The translations under genes and the position numbers were made by a program. 64,000 nucleotides of DNA from Planctomycetia bacterium (GTDB lineage Bacteria > Planctomycetota > Brocadiia > Brocadiales > Brocadiaceae): positions 248,001 to 312,000 of the forward strand of contig JABTVC010000003.1 in NCBI GenBank assembly GCA_015075005.1, given 5' to 3'. Of this stretch, positions 16,515 to 25,947 are shown in pieces. Each line of letters begins with the position of its first letter. Positions within the stretch are counted from its first letter, which is position 1. The notes below the pieces were generated by a model. It had not been told where the DNA came from. It made no database searches and saw only the letters and a list, made by a program, of their open reading frames with translations.

Positions 16515-18591
16515 TGTGTAAAATACGTTTGGAATTCAGGTAATCATTCTCTAACCCATGTACATGTTCAAAATAAGCCCGTAATATCTCACCAACGCCC
16601 CATGCCTGAGAAATGCAACCGCGGGGAATATGGGGATAATCACCATCAAATATCTCGGAAACAGTTCCTAATCCAGCATCAGACACATGTTCACGAAATG
16701 GCAAAAGAAGTCTTTTGATATATTTTACAGTATCCATCTCTCCTGCATAGGCCTTAGCATAGGCAGAAATATACGGGCCTATTAACCATGCCCACACCGT
16801 GCCCTGGTGGTACGCACCATCTCTTTCATACACATTTCCACAATAATGGCCAATATACCCAGCGTCTTTTGGTGATAAACTTCGTAAACCAAATGGCGTT
16901 AACAGATACTCTTTCACAACCTCAACAACCCTTCTCTGTAGCGTCTTTGACAGCATCGGGTAGGGCAAACTTACCGCAAATATCTGATTTGGACGAATGG
17001 CGCTATTCCTTGTTTCACCATCAATGTAGTCGTAAAGATATTGCCCCTCATCATACCAAAAGACCTCTTGAAATGATTTCAATACCTTGCCGGCTAAATT
17101 ATCATACCCTGTGCTTTCTCCAGGCAAATTCATTTCATGTGCAAGGAACGACATGATCTTCAAGGCGTTATACCATAAGGCATTGATTTCTACAGCCTTT
17201 CCTTTCCGCGGTGTTACAACCCAGTCGCCCACTTTTGCGTCCATCCAGGTCAGTTGCTCCCCTTCGACACCCGCATAAATCAAGCCATCAGCTTCCCTAT
17301 GTATGTTATACCGGGTACCCTTCTCATAATACCCAACAATCTCTTTTAAAACACCATATAAATCTTTTTGAATAGTTTTCAAATCCTTTGTAAATAGCAC
17401 GTACTGATATGCCGCATGGATGTACCATAATGACGCATCAACGGTATTATACTCCGGATGCTCGCCATAATCAGGGAACCGGTTCGGTATCATTCCCTTA
17501 TCTACATACCGGGCATAGGAAAGTAATATCTTCCGCGCATCTTCAAATCTGCCTTGCACAAGGGTAAGTCCTGGCAGTGAAATCATCGTATCCCGCCCCC
17601 AATCCCCAAACCAGTGATATCCGGCAATAATGCTCTTCTTGTCATCTTCCCGTTTTACGATAAAGCTATCTGAGGCAGCCAAAAGGGATCCAACCAATGC
17701 GGTAAACTTTTTCCTCTCCTCTTCATCCGCCTTCTGGAAAGGAGTGGAAATAGTAGGGGCAGTTTTAATGTGTCTGGATTGCGCCATGCAGGTATTTTCC
17801 CTGCGGGAGGTTTCTCTGTTTAACAACCCGAAAACATCGACTTTGCCATATTCCTTCGTGGATGCCACAATATAGCAGTCCGTCCCTTTATTCAAATCAA
17901 AATGCAGGGCAAAGGGACTAAAATGGTCTTCATGGGCTTCCAGGCCACGTTCAATCTCTTTCGGATATTCCATATTTTTATACCAAAAGGAAGCATTGTC
18001 TCCTGAGTGAGCATTATGAAAAAGATACAGGGGTGGAAGCGTATGGTAAGGTTGCACGCAGACCCCATTGGTCAGGATTTTGCAATCGTTTTTCAAAGAC
18101 AGGTTCTCATGGGTAACGCTATGATAGTCGCGAAATGCTATCATAACCCTCACCTTTAAAAATTCTGTACTGATGACCCGGCTAGTCTTCTGTACCTGAT
18201 ACAAAATTACGGTAGTGTTTTCCCCATGTACCATGAACACCGTCTTTTTTATATGTATTCCGTTTATAGAATAATCGAAGGCGGGAAAAGGATTCAAGCT
18301 GAACCGGACAAGATTTTTATATCCCTCCGGATAGATTGTGCCAGGGTAGATATTGGTGGAAAGAGGGGTTTCTTTTCCATCAAGGCAGAGGAATTCTTCG
18401 AGCTTCGAGAGCAACAAGGTGCGCCCCAAAGGTGGTTTTATGGCAGCCACGAGAAGTCCATGATACCGCCTGGTATTTGCCCCAAGTATCGTAGACGAGG
18501 CATACCCACCAATGCCATTAGTTTCCAGCCATTCCTTTTCAAGGGATGCAGAAAGATTTTGACAAACATCTCTTTTAAACTCTATTGTCAT
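16501..18591 (-). CDS. Glycogen debranching enzyme, amylo-alpha-1,6-glucosidase (GH133)
   Basis: 696 aa with the two-part GDE architecture. An N-terminal glycogen-binding domain opens with WLETNGIGGYASSTILGANT, RRYHGLLVAA and LEEF. A C-terminal (alpha/alpha)6 catalytic domain carries AGYHWFGDWGRDTMISLPGL, NRFPDYGEHPEYNTVDASLW, EQLTWMDAKVGDWVVTPRKG, IRPNQIFAVSLP and GTVWAWLIGPYISAYAKAY. It hydrolyses alpha-1,6 branch stubs in glycogen, and with MalQ 3-5 kb downstream on the other strand it suggests a glycogen or maltodextrin turnover route. Length is normal for the bacterial/archaeal type. It ends within a transposase remnant. Confidence 0.9.
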   Translation of the reverse strand: MTIEFKRDVCQNLSASLEKEWLETNGIGGYASSTILGANTRRYHGLLVAAIKPPLGRTLLLSKLEEFLCLDGKETPLSTNIYPGTIYPEGYKNLVRFSLNPFPAFDYSINGIHIKKTVFMVHGENTTVILYQVQKTSRVISTEFLKVRVMIAFRDYHSVTHENLSLKNDCKILTNGVCVQPYHTLPPLYLFHNAHSGDNASFWYKNMEYPKEIERGLEAHEDHFSPFALHFDLNKGTDCYIVASTKEYGKVDVFGLLNRETSRRENTCMAQSRHIKTAPTISTPFQKADEEERKKFTALVGSLLAASDSFIVKREDDKKSIIAGYHWFGDWGRDTMISLPGLTLVQGRFEDARKILLSYARYVDKGMIPNRFPDYGEHPEYNTVDASLWYIHAAYQYVLFTKDLKTIQKDLYGVLKEIVGYYEKGTRYNIHREADGLIYAGVEGEQLTWMDAKVGDWVVTPRKGKAVEINALWYNALKIMSFLAHEMNLPGESTGYDNLAGKVLKSFQEVFWYDEGQYLYDYIDGETRNSAIRPNQIFAVSLPYPMLSKTLQRRVVEVVKEYLLTPFGLRSLSPKDAGYIGHYCGNVYERDGAYHQGTVWAWLIGPYISAYAKAYAGEMDTVKYIKRLLLPFREHVSDAGLGTVSEIFDGDYPHIPRGCISQAWGVGEILRAYFEHVHGLENDYLNSKRILHTTGF

Positions 18592-18645
18592 ATTCCCATG
18601 CTTTTTCTGTTTTTAAAATTTTATATTTTTAAGCCAGGCATACCA

Positions 18646-19740
18646 CTAACCACCAATAGGAATCGTCACGATCGGAGCACCTTCTTTCCCGCCTGTCTCT
18701 GTGAGGGTAAAGACAAACATCAGGGAGGAAAATAACCTCTTGGATGGCAAGTCTTTATCATCAATCCAAAACCAGTAATCCCGATAGGGAATCGCAATGA
18801 AGGCATCCAATGGCCTTTCTTGAGAACTGTGTATCCGGATCAGAGGCGCAGGAGGGGAGTTGGTAACCGACTGATCCGATGGTGTTGGATTCACACGATT
18901 CTCTGCCACATGCACATCGGGTACCTCTATATAAGAGGCCAGATCAGAAATGATTTCTAAAACCGACCGGGTGAGGATAGCGACCTCTTTGTCATTTGTA
19001 GAAAAAGAGCCATAGATCACCCTGAATTCATGTATGTGGGGGTCGAGGCCAAGTACCTCCCGGGTAGCGAGGATATCCACCTCCATCGCGGGATCTACCT
19101 TCTCGCGGAAAAAGAGCTCGAGAGATGCCTCTTCTTTGCCTGTTTTTTTTATCCGCATTCCCATAACCCCAGCACTCTGAACTTTTCTCATCCTTTCAAG
19201 CAAAGGATAGAACTCTGGATCTGCCGGGCGTGCCCTCGCTCCCCCTCCGAAACGATTCTGTGTACCGTTAATGGCGTGTATACAAAGCCTGAAAACAAGA
19301 TCGATGGGAAAACCGCTTTGAACCAGGCTAAGGAGAGAAGGAGGAGGAATGGGATTCATCAGCTTCTGGGCAAATTTTTCTCCTGTCATGGGACTGTAGG
19401 TTATGGTGGGACGGTCAAAGTATCTTCCAATTCCTCCTATACCGAAGATATTGCCTCCACCAAACCCTGCCTTGGGGCTACTCCAGGAACTATTCAAACT
19501 GATTGCGCTATCCAGTGCATACTGACTGATAATGGAGTTCACATCAAGAAAAACAGGCGCATCGGCGTAGCGCATCTTTACTATATTCAGAAGCATTTGA
19601 TCCTTCCACGAATCGGAAATGGCTGTGGTATAATCAAATCGGTCCCTGGACAGGTGCCGTGGCCCAATACCTGCACAACCAGTAAGACCGGCGAGTAACA
19701 GAAGAAACGCTGCGCTGAGAGACCGACCTGTGAGAATCAT
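18646..19740 (-). CDS. Uncharacterised lipoprotein
   Basis: 364 aa, with a signal peptide and lipobox (LLLLAGLTGCAG, Cys22). A well-placed GGAGGAATTCCC-ATG supports the start. The mature protein has a region reading WKDQMLLNIVKMRYADAPVF, a Gly-rich stretch (AGFGGGNIFGIGGIGRYF) and a long mixed domain ending WFWIDDKDLPSKRLFSSLMF. I recognise this only as a family of hypothetical outer-membrane-directed lipoproteins and see no catalytic signature. It lies 54 bp upstream of the debranching enzyme on the same strand, but functional linkage is doubtful. Confidence 0.7.
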   Translation of the reverse strand: MILTGRSLSAAFLLLLAGLTGCAGIGPRHLSRDRFDYTTAISDSWKDQMLLNIVKMRYADAPVFLDVNSIISQYALDSAISLNSSWSSPKAGFGGGNIFGIGGIGRYFDRPTITYSPMTGEKFAQKLMNPIPPPSLLSLVQSGFPIDLVFRLCIHAINGTQNRFGGGARARPADPEFYPLLERMRKVQSAGVMGMRIKKTGKEEASLELFFREKVDPAMEVDILATREVLGLDPHIHEFRVIYGSFSTNDKEVAILTRSVLEIISDLASYIEVPDVHVAENRVNPTPSDQSVTNSPPAPLIRIHSSQERPLDAFIAIPYRDYWFWIDDKDLPSKRLFSSLMFVFTLTETGGKEGAPIVTIPIGG

Positions 19741-20144
19741 GGGAATTCCTCCATTGCACGTGTCATAATTAACCTTCGTAATAATTTGGTTTTTTGAAAA
19801 ACACTAGAAATTGTGTTTTTCCGCTTGTTGCTATTCATTGTCACCGGATGAATCTGCCACGCTCTGCTTTCTGCGACATATAAGCGAAAAAATAGTAAGT
19901 ATTAGATTCTGGCAAGCGCAAAATGCAACTTGCCGTTCGCAAAGATAGTTGTATGTCAATGTATGTAGTGCATTTACTATAAATGAGAATAATATTAGGT
20001 ATAAGTATTGATACTACATGATAAACTTCCGTGCGGGAAAAACAAGAAAAAAGATGACGGTATCGTGAGGGTATTTGCAATAATTAAAATTCCTTGAAAG
20101 CCTTAAAATTACGGGTAAAATTAAACGTGATTTATTTTTATAGG

Positions 20145-20231
20145 AATTTCACCCGAAAATGAAGACGGTTGTCTAAAAGATAAATATTTTCATGACCCCT
20201 TGTGACCGTTAGGTCATGGATGTTTCATTTT
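20145..20231 (+). repeat. Dispersed ~86-bp structured repeat, copy 2
   Basis: Same element as 13034-13119, with a few substitutions (CCCGAAAATGAAGACGG, TAAATATTTTCAT). The substitution in the first arm changes the flank of the TGAAAATG/CATTTTCA helix, while CATGACC/GGTCATG is unchanged. It sits in the 690-bp gap between the divergently transcribed lipoprotein and MFS genes. The rest of this gap holds nothing further that I recognise except the C/G repeat at 20306. Confidence 0.85.
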
Positions 20232-20305
20232 ATTTATGCGGTTTTTAAAGTGGCATGAACAAACTCTGCTTGTCCGTGTTTAACGTAACTGCACATAATT
20301 TTAGC

Positions 20306-20341
20306 ACAAATTATTCCCCTCTTGGGAGGGGTTAGGGGGTG
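20306..20341. repeat. Short CCCCTCTTGGGAGGGG intergenic repeat
   Basis: TTCCCCTCTTGGGAGGGGTT-AGGGGGTGG is a small hairpin of a type that recurs between genes in many bacterial genomes. A related sequence, degenerated, appears inside the lnt reading frame near 54710. It overlaps the start of the longest open MFS frame and so argues for a downstream start of that gene. Confidence 0.45.
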
Positions 20342-20428
20342 GATATCTCCCGCCAAAATGCCGGCCATAAGGGACCGGCGTTACATTTTGCTAAAAATAT
20401 ACGATTGGCGAAGAAGGTTTCTGCTCAT

Positions 20429-21685
20429 ATGCTTAATAAACAGCAAGAAAAATCAGCTGTGGAAAAAAGCCTTGATCTTTCTATCAAGGATGGTGTTGCA
20501 TTTGCGGCGACAACCGGGTTCGGGGATAACTACATCAACCCCTTTGCCGTTGCTCTTGGTGCCAGTAATTTCCAGATTGGTTTATTAAGTTCCATACCGC
20601 AGCTCCTTCCTGCACTCATGCAACTGAAAGTTGCCGATATGACAGAGCGGCTTGGGAGTCGCAAGAAGATCATTGTGCGTTCGGTCTTTCTCCATGCCTT
20701 TATGTTACTCCCTATTGCTTTAGTCCCGTATGTATCCAAATCTATCCAGATCGGTATGCTTATCGGTCTTTGTACGCTGTATATGCTCTTTGCCTCTCTT
20801 GCTGGCCCTGCATGGGGTTCACTTATGGCAGACCTCGTACCTTTGAGGAAAAGAGGGGTTTTTTTCAGTAAGCGTTCAAGGCTTATTGGTCTCGTTACCT
20901 TATCTACAACATTTTTGGCAGGGTACACCCTGCATCTATTCAAAACGCAATCGCTTATTGGCTTTACCATCATTTTCTTTCTCGCCATGATTTCACGATA
21001 TATCTCGTGTTATTTTTTGAGCAGGATGTATGAGCCGCCCCTGGAGGTAAAACGCGAGCACTATTTCTCGTTTGGGGCATTTGTGCGCAGGCTCAATGTT
21101 GGAAATTTTGGGAAATATGTGATCTTCCAGAGCACCTTTAATTTCGCGGTATTCATTGCCTCACCCTTTTTTACGGTATTTATGCTCCGCGATCTCGGTT
21201 TTTCATACCTTACCTATACCATCGTCGTTATAACCGTTCCGCTTGCAACTATTCTGTCGATGAGTTATTGGGGCCGGTACTCAGATGCCCTTGGGAACCG
21301 GAGGGTTATGAGGATATGCAGTATTATTATATCCGTTTTACCTGCCCTCTGGCTTGTTTCTCATGAGGTATACTTCCTGATAGGTATTCAGGTGCTGGCT
21401 GGTTTTTTCTGGGGGGGATTTAATTTATGTTCCTCTAATTTTATCTATGAATCTGCAATCCCTGAAAAGCGGACCCGCTGCATTTCGTACTTTAACACAA
21501 TCAATGGCCTTGCCATTTGCCTGGGAAACCTGCTCGGTGGTTTTCTGGCGACACATATACCTCCCGTATTGGGTTATCGGTTGCTTACCCTTTTCGCCAT
21601 TTCATCTTGCTTAAGGATTATTCTGTCTACTACCTTATTGAGCAGGGTAAAGGAGATCAGGAATACTGTTAGCGCTTCAGTATAG
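20429..21685 (+). CDS. Major facilitator superfamily transporter
   Basis: 418 aa from ATG 20429 (MLNKQQEKSAVEKSLDLSIK). The longer frame from 20339 would translate repeat DNA. About 11-12 membrane segments are visible, with an MFS motif-A-like loop (KVADMTERLGSRKKI) and a second copy in the C-terminal half (WGRYSDALGNRRVM). The pattern (DGVAFAATTGFGDNYINPFA, NFQIGLLSSIPQLLPALMQL) fits a broad group of bacterial MFS proteins of unknown substrate. The gene precedes malQ on the same strand by about 130 bp, but a sugar substrate is only a guess. Confidence 0.8.
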   Translation: MLNKQQEKSAVEKSLDLSIKDGVAFAATTGFGDNYINPFAVALGASNFQIGLLSSIPQLLPALMQLKVADMTERLGSRKKIIVRSVFLHAFMLLPIALVPYVSKSIQIGMLIGLCTLYMLFASLAGPAWGSLMADLVPLRKRGVFFSKRSRLIGLVTLSTTFLAGYTLHLFKTQSLIGFTIIFFLAMISRYISCYFLSRMYEPPLEVKREHYFSFGAFVRRLNVGNFGKYVIFQSTFNFAVFIASPFFTVFMLRDLGFSYLTYTIVVITVPLATILSMSYWGRYSDALGNRRVMRICSIIISVLPALWLVSHEVYFLIGIQVLAGFFWGGFNLCSSNFIYESAIPEKRTRCISYFNTINGLAICLGNLLGGFLATHIPPVLGYRLLTLFAISSCLRIILSTTLLSRVKEIRNTVSASV

Positions 21686-21819
21686 TCCTTTAAAAATCTT
21701 TCTCTGCGGTTTATCATCACAACTGAGACAAGTTTTTAAGGATAGTTGACTTATGGTATAATTTTGATTAGATTGGCAAACATGTACTCCGTCATTTCAT
21801 ACTTTATCGGGGAAAAGAA

Positions 21820-23319
21820 ATGAATAAAAGAAGAAGCGGCATACTACTTCACATTACTTCCCTCCCGTCACCTCACGGTATAGGAGATTTTGGAGATACG
21901 GCTTACAAATTTGTGGATTTCCTTGCAGAAACCAGGCAGTCCTTATGGCAGATTCTTCCCTTAAACCCAACGTGCACAGTATACGGAAATAGTCCTTATG
22001 GCAGTTACTCTGCCTTTGCAGGAAATCATATTATGATAAGCCCTGATCTTCTTGTCCGAGACGGCCTGCTTTTAAAATCTGATATTGAAGGTTACGTTAC
22101 CTTTTCCCATAGTAAGGTTGATTATAAAACAGTTACAGCCTACAAAGAGAAGATGCTTCGTATATCATTTAAACATATCCATCGTAAGCTGGAGAAAGAC
22201 CATGAATTCGAAAAATTTTGCTGTGAAAATGCATACTGGCTCGAAGATTATGCGCTGTTTATAACACTGAAGGAACACTTTCATGGGGTTGCCTGGTGTG
22301 ATTGGCCTGAGGATCTAAGGTATAGAAAAGAAGAAGCACTCAGAGACCTGAAAGAAAAATTGAAGGACAGAATACTCCTGGAAAAGTTTTTTCAATTTCT
22401 CTTTTTTCAGCAGTGGTCTTCTCTTAAAAAATATGGTAACTCAAAAAACATACAAATAATCGGTGATATTCCTATTTATGTAACGTATGACAGCTCTGAT
22501 GTCTGGGCTAGGCCCGAAATTTTTAAGCTCGATGATACCAAAAGACCCATGTTCGTAGCCGGGGTACCTCCTGATTATTTTAGTACAACAGGACAATTAT
22601 GGGGAAATCCTGTTTATAAGTGGGATGTTCTCAAAGAAACGGGTTACTCGTGGTGGCTGAAACGTATAGAATACAATCTTAAACTCTTTGACATTATAAG
22701 ACTTGACCACTTCAGAGGTTTTGTTTCATACTGGGAAGTTCCAACCGGTGAAAAGACGGCAATACAGGGGAGATGGGTAGATGCCCCGGTTAAAGATTTT
22801 CTTGACACCCTGTACAGGCATTTCCCAAGTCTACCCCTTATTGCCGAAGACCTCGGAACGATAACATCTGACGTAAGGGAAATTATGAACATGTTCGGAA
22901 TCCCCGGTATGAAGGTGCTTCTCTTTGCCTTTGGAAATGATTTACCTGTCAATCCTTATATCCCGCATAACCACATAAAATCCTGTATTGTGTACACGGG
23001 GACTCACGACAATAACACCATTCGGGGCTGGTTTACAAGAGAAGCAGGCACGGAAGAAAGAAAAAGATTAGATAAATATCTGGGGAGAGAAATTTCAGAA
23101 GATAATATTCACCGTGAAATTACGAGGCTCGCTATGATGTCTGTTGCAAACATGGCGGTCGTACCAATGCAGGATATTCTTGGCCTCGGGGAAGAGTCGA
23201 GGATGAATCTGCCTGCAACTGCTGAAAATAATTGGACGTGGAGACTCTTGCCGGAGCAAATTACCCCCACCCTCAGAAATGAGCTAACGGAAGCAACGGT
23301 ACTATACGGTAGGGGGTAA
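21820..23319 (+). CDS. malQ: 4-alpha-glucanotransferase (amylomaltase, GH77)
   Basis: 499 aa, full length for bacterial MalQ. Recognisable motifs: RRSGILLHITSLPSPHGIGD, LWQILPLNPT, GNSPYGSYSAFAGN, IIGDIPIYVTYDSSDVWARP, the nucleophile region FDIIRLDHFRGFVSYWEVP (Asp), the acid/base LIAEDLGTIT (Glu), and YTGTHDNNTIRGW (third carboxylate with His-Asp). The enzyme transfers alpha-1,4-glucan segments between acceptors and works with debranching enzymes in glycogen turnover. Start ATG 21820 follows GGGGAAAAGAA. It lies 135 bp downstream of the MFS gene. Confidence 0.95.
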   Translation: MNKRRSGILLHITSLPSPHGIGDFGDTAYKFVDFLAETRQSLWQILPLNPTCTVYGNSPYGSYSAFAGNHIMISPDLLVRDGLLLKSDIEGYVTFSHSKVDYKTVTAYKEKMLRISFKHIHRKLEKDHEFEKFCCENAYWLEDYALFITLKEHFHGVAWCDWPEDLRYRKEEALRDLKEKLKDRILLEKFFQFLFFQQWSSLKKYGNSKNIQIIGDIPIYVTYDSSDVWARPEIFKLDDTKRPMFVAGVPPDYFSTTGQLWGNPVYKWDVLKETGYSWWLKRIEYNLKLFDIIRLDHFRGFVSYWEVPTGEKTAIQGRWVDAPVKDFLDTLYRHFPSLPLIAEDLGTITSDVREIMNMFGIPGMKVLLFAFGNDLPVNPYIPHNHIKSCIVYTGTHDNNTIRGWFTREAGTEERKRLDKYLGREISEDNIHREITRLAMMSVANMAVVPMQDILGLGEESRMNLPATAENNWTWRLLPEQITPTLRNELTEATVLYGRG

Positions 23320-23454
23320 ATACAGCCTGGAGACTGCAGACGATTTTCGCGCAGCGAAATTTGTAAACATCACACGGTGAACTGGATGGAATGAAATAGG
23401 AGAAGGTGCAAAACCTGCTTAACAGTCACGGACAAAGATGGAAGACAAACTCAC

Positions 23455-24837
23455 ATGGAAACTTTTTTTAATCCTGTATCAGTTGCCATTGTTGGCGCTA
23501 CGGAAAAACCGGGCAGCTTGCCGGGCATTATTCTAAAAAACCTCCTCAGTATGGGTTTTAAGGGTAAGGTGTATCCGGTAAATCCAAAATACGGGACGGT
23601 CTTCGGGTTAAAGTGTTTTCCCTCGATACTTGATATCCCGGATGAAATAGCACTAACCGTGATTGCCATTCCTGCATCATTGGTATTGGATGTGTTGCAG
23701 CAACAGGCACACAAGCGGATTCGCCATGCCATAATTATCAGCGCAGGTTTTCGGGAAAAGGGCGCAGAAGGTATTGAAATGGAAGAGAGGATCAGGTGCG
23801 TTGCAATCGAAAACGATATGAAAATCCTCGGCCCTAATTGTCTGGGTGTTTTGGATAATTATACAAATTTTACTACCTCATTTTTGTCATGGGAGCGGGT
23901 GAGCATCCTAAAAAGGTTCACTATCGATCCTCTCTCAAGCGGCGCCTTTGCTATTGCCCTGCTGGATCTGGCCGTGCAGGAGGGATTAGGCATAGCAAAG
24001 ATGATTAACTATGGAAACAGAATTGATGTGGGAGACGGCTCTCTTGCCTTTTTAAGAGAGGATGTCCACACAAAGGTAGTCGCCCTATATATGGAATCAG
24101 TTGATTACGGAAGGCGGTTTATCGAAGCGGCCAGGTCGTGCTCAAAGAAAAAGCCTATCGTGGTACTCAAGGTAGGCAGGGGTGCAGCAGGCATTGCCGC
24201 GGCAAAATCCCATACCGGCGCCATTGCAGGCAACTACGAAATATACAAGGCCGCATTCTTGAAATCGGGTATTATTGAGGCGCATGGTCTGGAGGAATTT
24301 ATTGATGGTGTCAAGGCCCTTTCCATGCAAAATCCGCCAGCAGGGAATAGGATCCTCATTGTCACGAATGGCGGCGGGTTCGGTGTTATTGCGGCCGACC
24401 ACTGTTCAGAGAACGGGCTGGAGGTGCCACCCCCTTCTCCGCAGTTAAAGGAGAAGCTTGGAAGCAAATTTTCAACGTTCTATGTTGTGAACAATCCCGT
24501 TGATTTGACTGGAAGTGCATGCGACAGAGATTATCACATAGCCTTACATGCCTGCATGATTGAAAGCGACGAATACGATGCCGCCATCATTATACCACTT
24601 ATGGCACCTCAGGGCATGAGCGAGAAGGTAGTAGGCCTCATTACAGAAACAATGAAACGATCCGGAAGGCCCGCTGTTATATGCACCGTGGGCGGGGCAT
24701 TTACCATGAAGATCAAAGGCTTGTTTGAAGAACGTGATTTTCCTGTCTATCCTTCTCCGGAACGGAGCGTACGGGCGATGTCCATGCTGCTGAAAAGGAG
24801 GATATTACAGGAGGGCGCTGTGCGTTCGGCAATATAA
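23455..24837 (+). CDS. ADP-forming acyl/acetyl-CoA synthetase alpha subunit (CoA-binding)
   Basis: 460 aa of the Acd/succinyl-CoA-ligase-like NDP-forming superfamily. CoA-binding Rossmann domain at ~1-130 (VSVAIVGATEKPGSLPG, GKVYPVNPKYGTVFGLKCF, KILGPNCLGVLDN), then two ligase domains. KSHTGAIAGNYEIYKAAF carries the phosphorylated-histidine motif, and NGGGFGVIAADHCSENGLEV follows. Such enzymes convert acyl-CoA + ADP + Pi to acid + ATP. The ATP-grasp beta domain is missing here, and no beta-subunit gene lies next to it, so a partner must be elsewhere, or the role differs. The usual EPAV..SSGALG segment reads TIDPLSSGAFAIAL, which is a deviation. The gene converges on the VWA operon. Confidence 0.85.
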   Translation: METFFNPVSVAIVGATEKPGSLPGIILKNLLSMGFKGKVYPVNPKYGTVFGLKCFPSILDIPDEIALTVIAIPASLVLDVLQQQAHKRIRHAIIISAGFREKGAEGIEMEERIRCVAIENDMKILGPNCLGVLDNYTNFTTSFLSWERVSILKRFTIDPLSSGAFAIALLDLAVQEGLGIAKMINYGNRIDVGDGSLAFLREDVHTKVVALYMESVDYGRRFIEAARSCSKKKPIVVLKVGRGAAGIAAAKSHTGAIAGNYEIYKAAFLKSGIIEAHGLEEFIDGVKALSMQNPPAGNRILIVTNGGGFGVIAADHCSENGLEVPPPSPQLKEKLGSKFSTFYVVNNPVDLTGSACDRDYHIALHACMIESDEYDAAIIIPLMAPQGMSEKVVGLITETMKRSGRPAVICTVGGAFTMKIKGLFEERDFPVYPSPERSVRAMSMLLKRRILQEGAVRSAI

Positions 24838-24857
24838 ATACTCCCTGCTTGTTCGGG

Positions 24858-25877
24858 TTAGGGTATTCTCACCCAGACATTCTCGATAAAGATTGAGACC
24901 AGGAGAAGGAATAGACTTGCAAGGGTGGGATAGAGATAAAGGTCTTTTTTCTTTAAAACGGTTTCTACGGTAATTTTGTCTCTTTCGATAGTATCGATCT
25001 CGTCATAAAATCTGGCAACCTCTTCAAAGTCATCCGCATGATAATACTTTCCTCCTGTTGACTCGACGGCCTCCTGTAACTCTTCAATATGTTGTGCTGC
25101 AACTTCCGGATCTACACCGGTAACATCTGATGCCTTGACCGCCACGACATATGCCTTTATTCCCATCCTTTTCAATAAACGGAGGGGACGGCCAGGTGAA
25201 ATGCCAATATTGTATATCCCATCCGTAAACAGGATAATGAGCTTGTTTTTGAGCACTCCCCGCTGCTCCATTTCTTTGGCAAAAGAGACGGCGTAATCGG
25301 CAAGATATTCTTTATTAATGCTGTTTCTCAAATCCCTGATGGTGAATTTTTTTCCCATCTCCTTTTCAAACAGCGCTGCGATAGAGGTGAAAAGGCCTTC
25401 TCCAATGGATGTCTGATAACCGACCTGAGACGCTTGTACACGCTCCAGTGATTTTTCCAGTAACTGAGTTTCCATGGTAGGGATAACAATGAGGGCTGCA
25501 TCCGTACCAAAGATGGTAATTCCTATAAGGTCATGTGCCCGTTTTTTTATAAAATCTCCGACAATCTTTTTGATGGTTTCGATAGCCGTTCCCGTCATGC
25601 TAAAAGAGGTATCTATGGAAAGAACAATCTCCCGTCCCTGCCGAGCTGTTTCCTCCTGATAATACTTCGTTTGTGGGTGTGCGATGGCCACAATTGCAAA
25701 AAATACGCTGCCAAAAAATACGGGTTTATTGAGATAGGATACAATCCTCCTGATCCCTGCAGGTTCTTGTATATAGGAAAGACTGGAATACCCAAGGAAC
25801 TTCTTTTCCCGCCAAAAGAGATATAATAAACCAAACGGAATGAAAAGCAGAAGGAGCAACGGATTAGCGAGGGTCAT
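24858..25877 (-). CDS. VWA-domain membrane protein (BatA-like)
   Basis: 339 aa. Two N-terminal hydrophobic segments (LANPLLLLLFIPFGLLYLFW and SVFFAIVAIAHP), a von Willebrand A domain (~80-300) and a C-terminal membrane segment (LYPTLASLFLLLVSIFIENV). The MIDAS motif DTSFSMT (DxSxS-T) and FTDGIYN are intact, so divalent-metal-dependent protein binding is expected. It is the last gene of the MoxR-DUF58-BatD-like-VWA operon. In other bacteria such Bat/MoxR operons are linked to envelope stress or metal-centre insertion, but the target here is unknown. Confidence 0.85.
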   Translation of the reverse strand: MTLANPLLLLLFIPFGLLYLFWREKKFLGYSSLSYIQEPAGIRRIVSYLNKPVFFGSVFFAIVAIAHPQTKYYQEETARQGREIVLSIDTSFSMTGTAIETIKKIVGDFIKKRAHDLIGITIFGTDAALIVIPTMETQLLEKSLERVQASQVGYQTSIGEGLFTSIAALFEKEMGKKFTIRDLRNSINKEYLADYAVSFAKEMEQRGVLKNKLIILFTDGIYNIGISPGRPLRLLKRMGIKAYVVAVKASDVTGVDPEVAAQHIEELQEAVESTGGKYYHADDFEEVARFYDEIDTIERDKITVETVLKKKDLYLYPTLASLFLLLVSIFIENVWVRIP

Positions 25878-25947
25878 GTAGTTGTACCTGACATGGAGTG
25901 GGCAAACAAAAAAATGTCAAAATGTTTTGGTTAATCGCTTACTAAAA

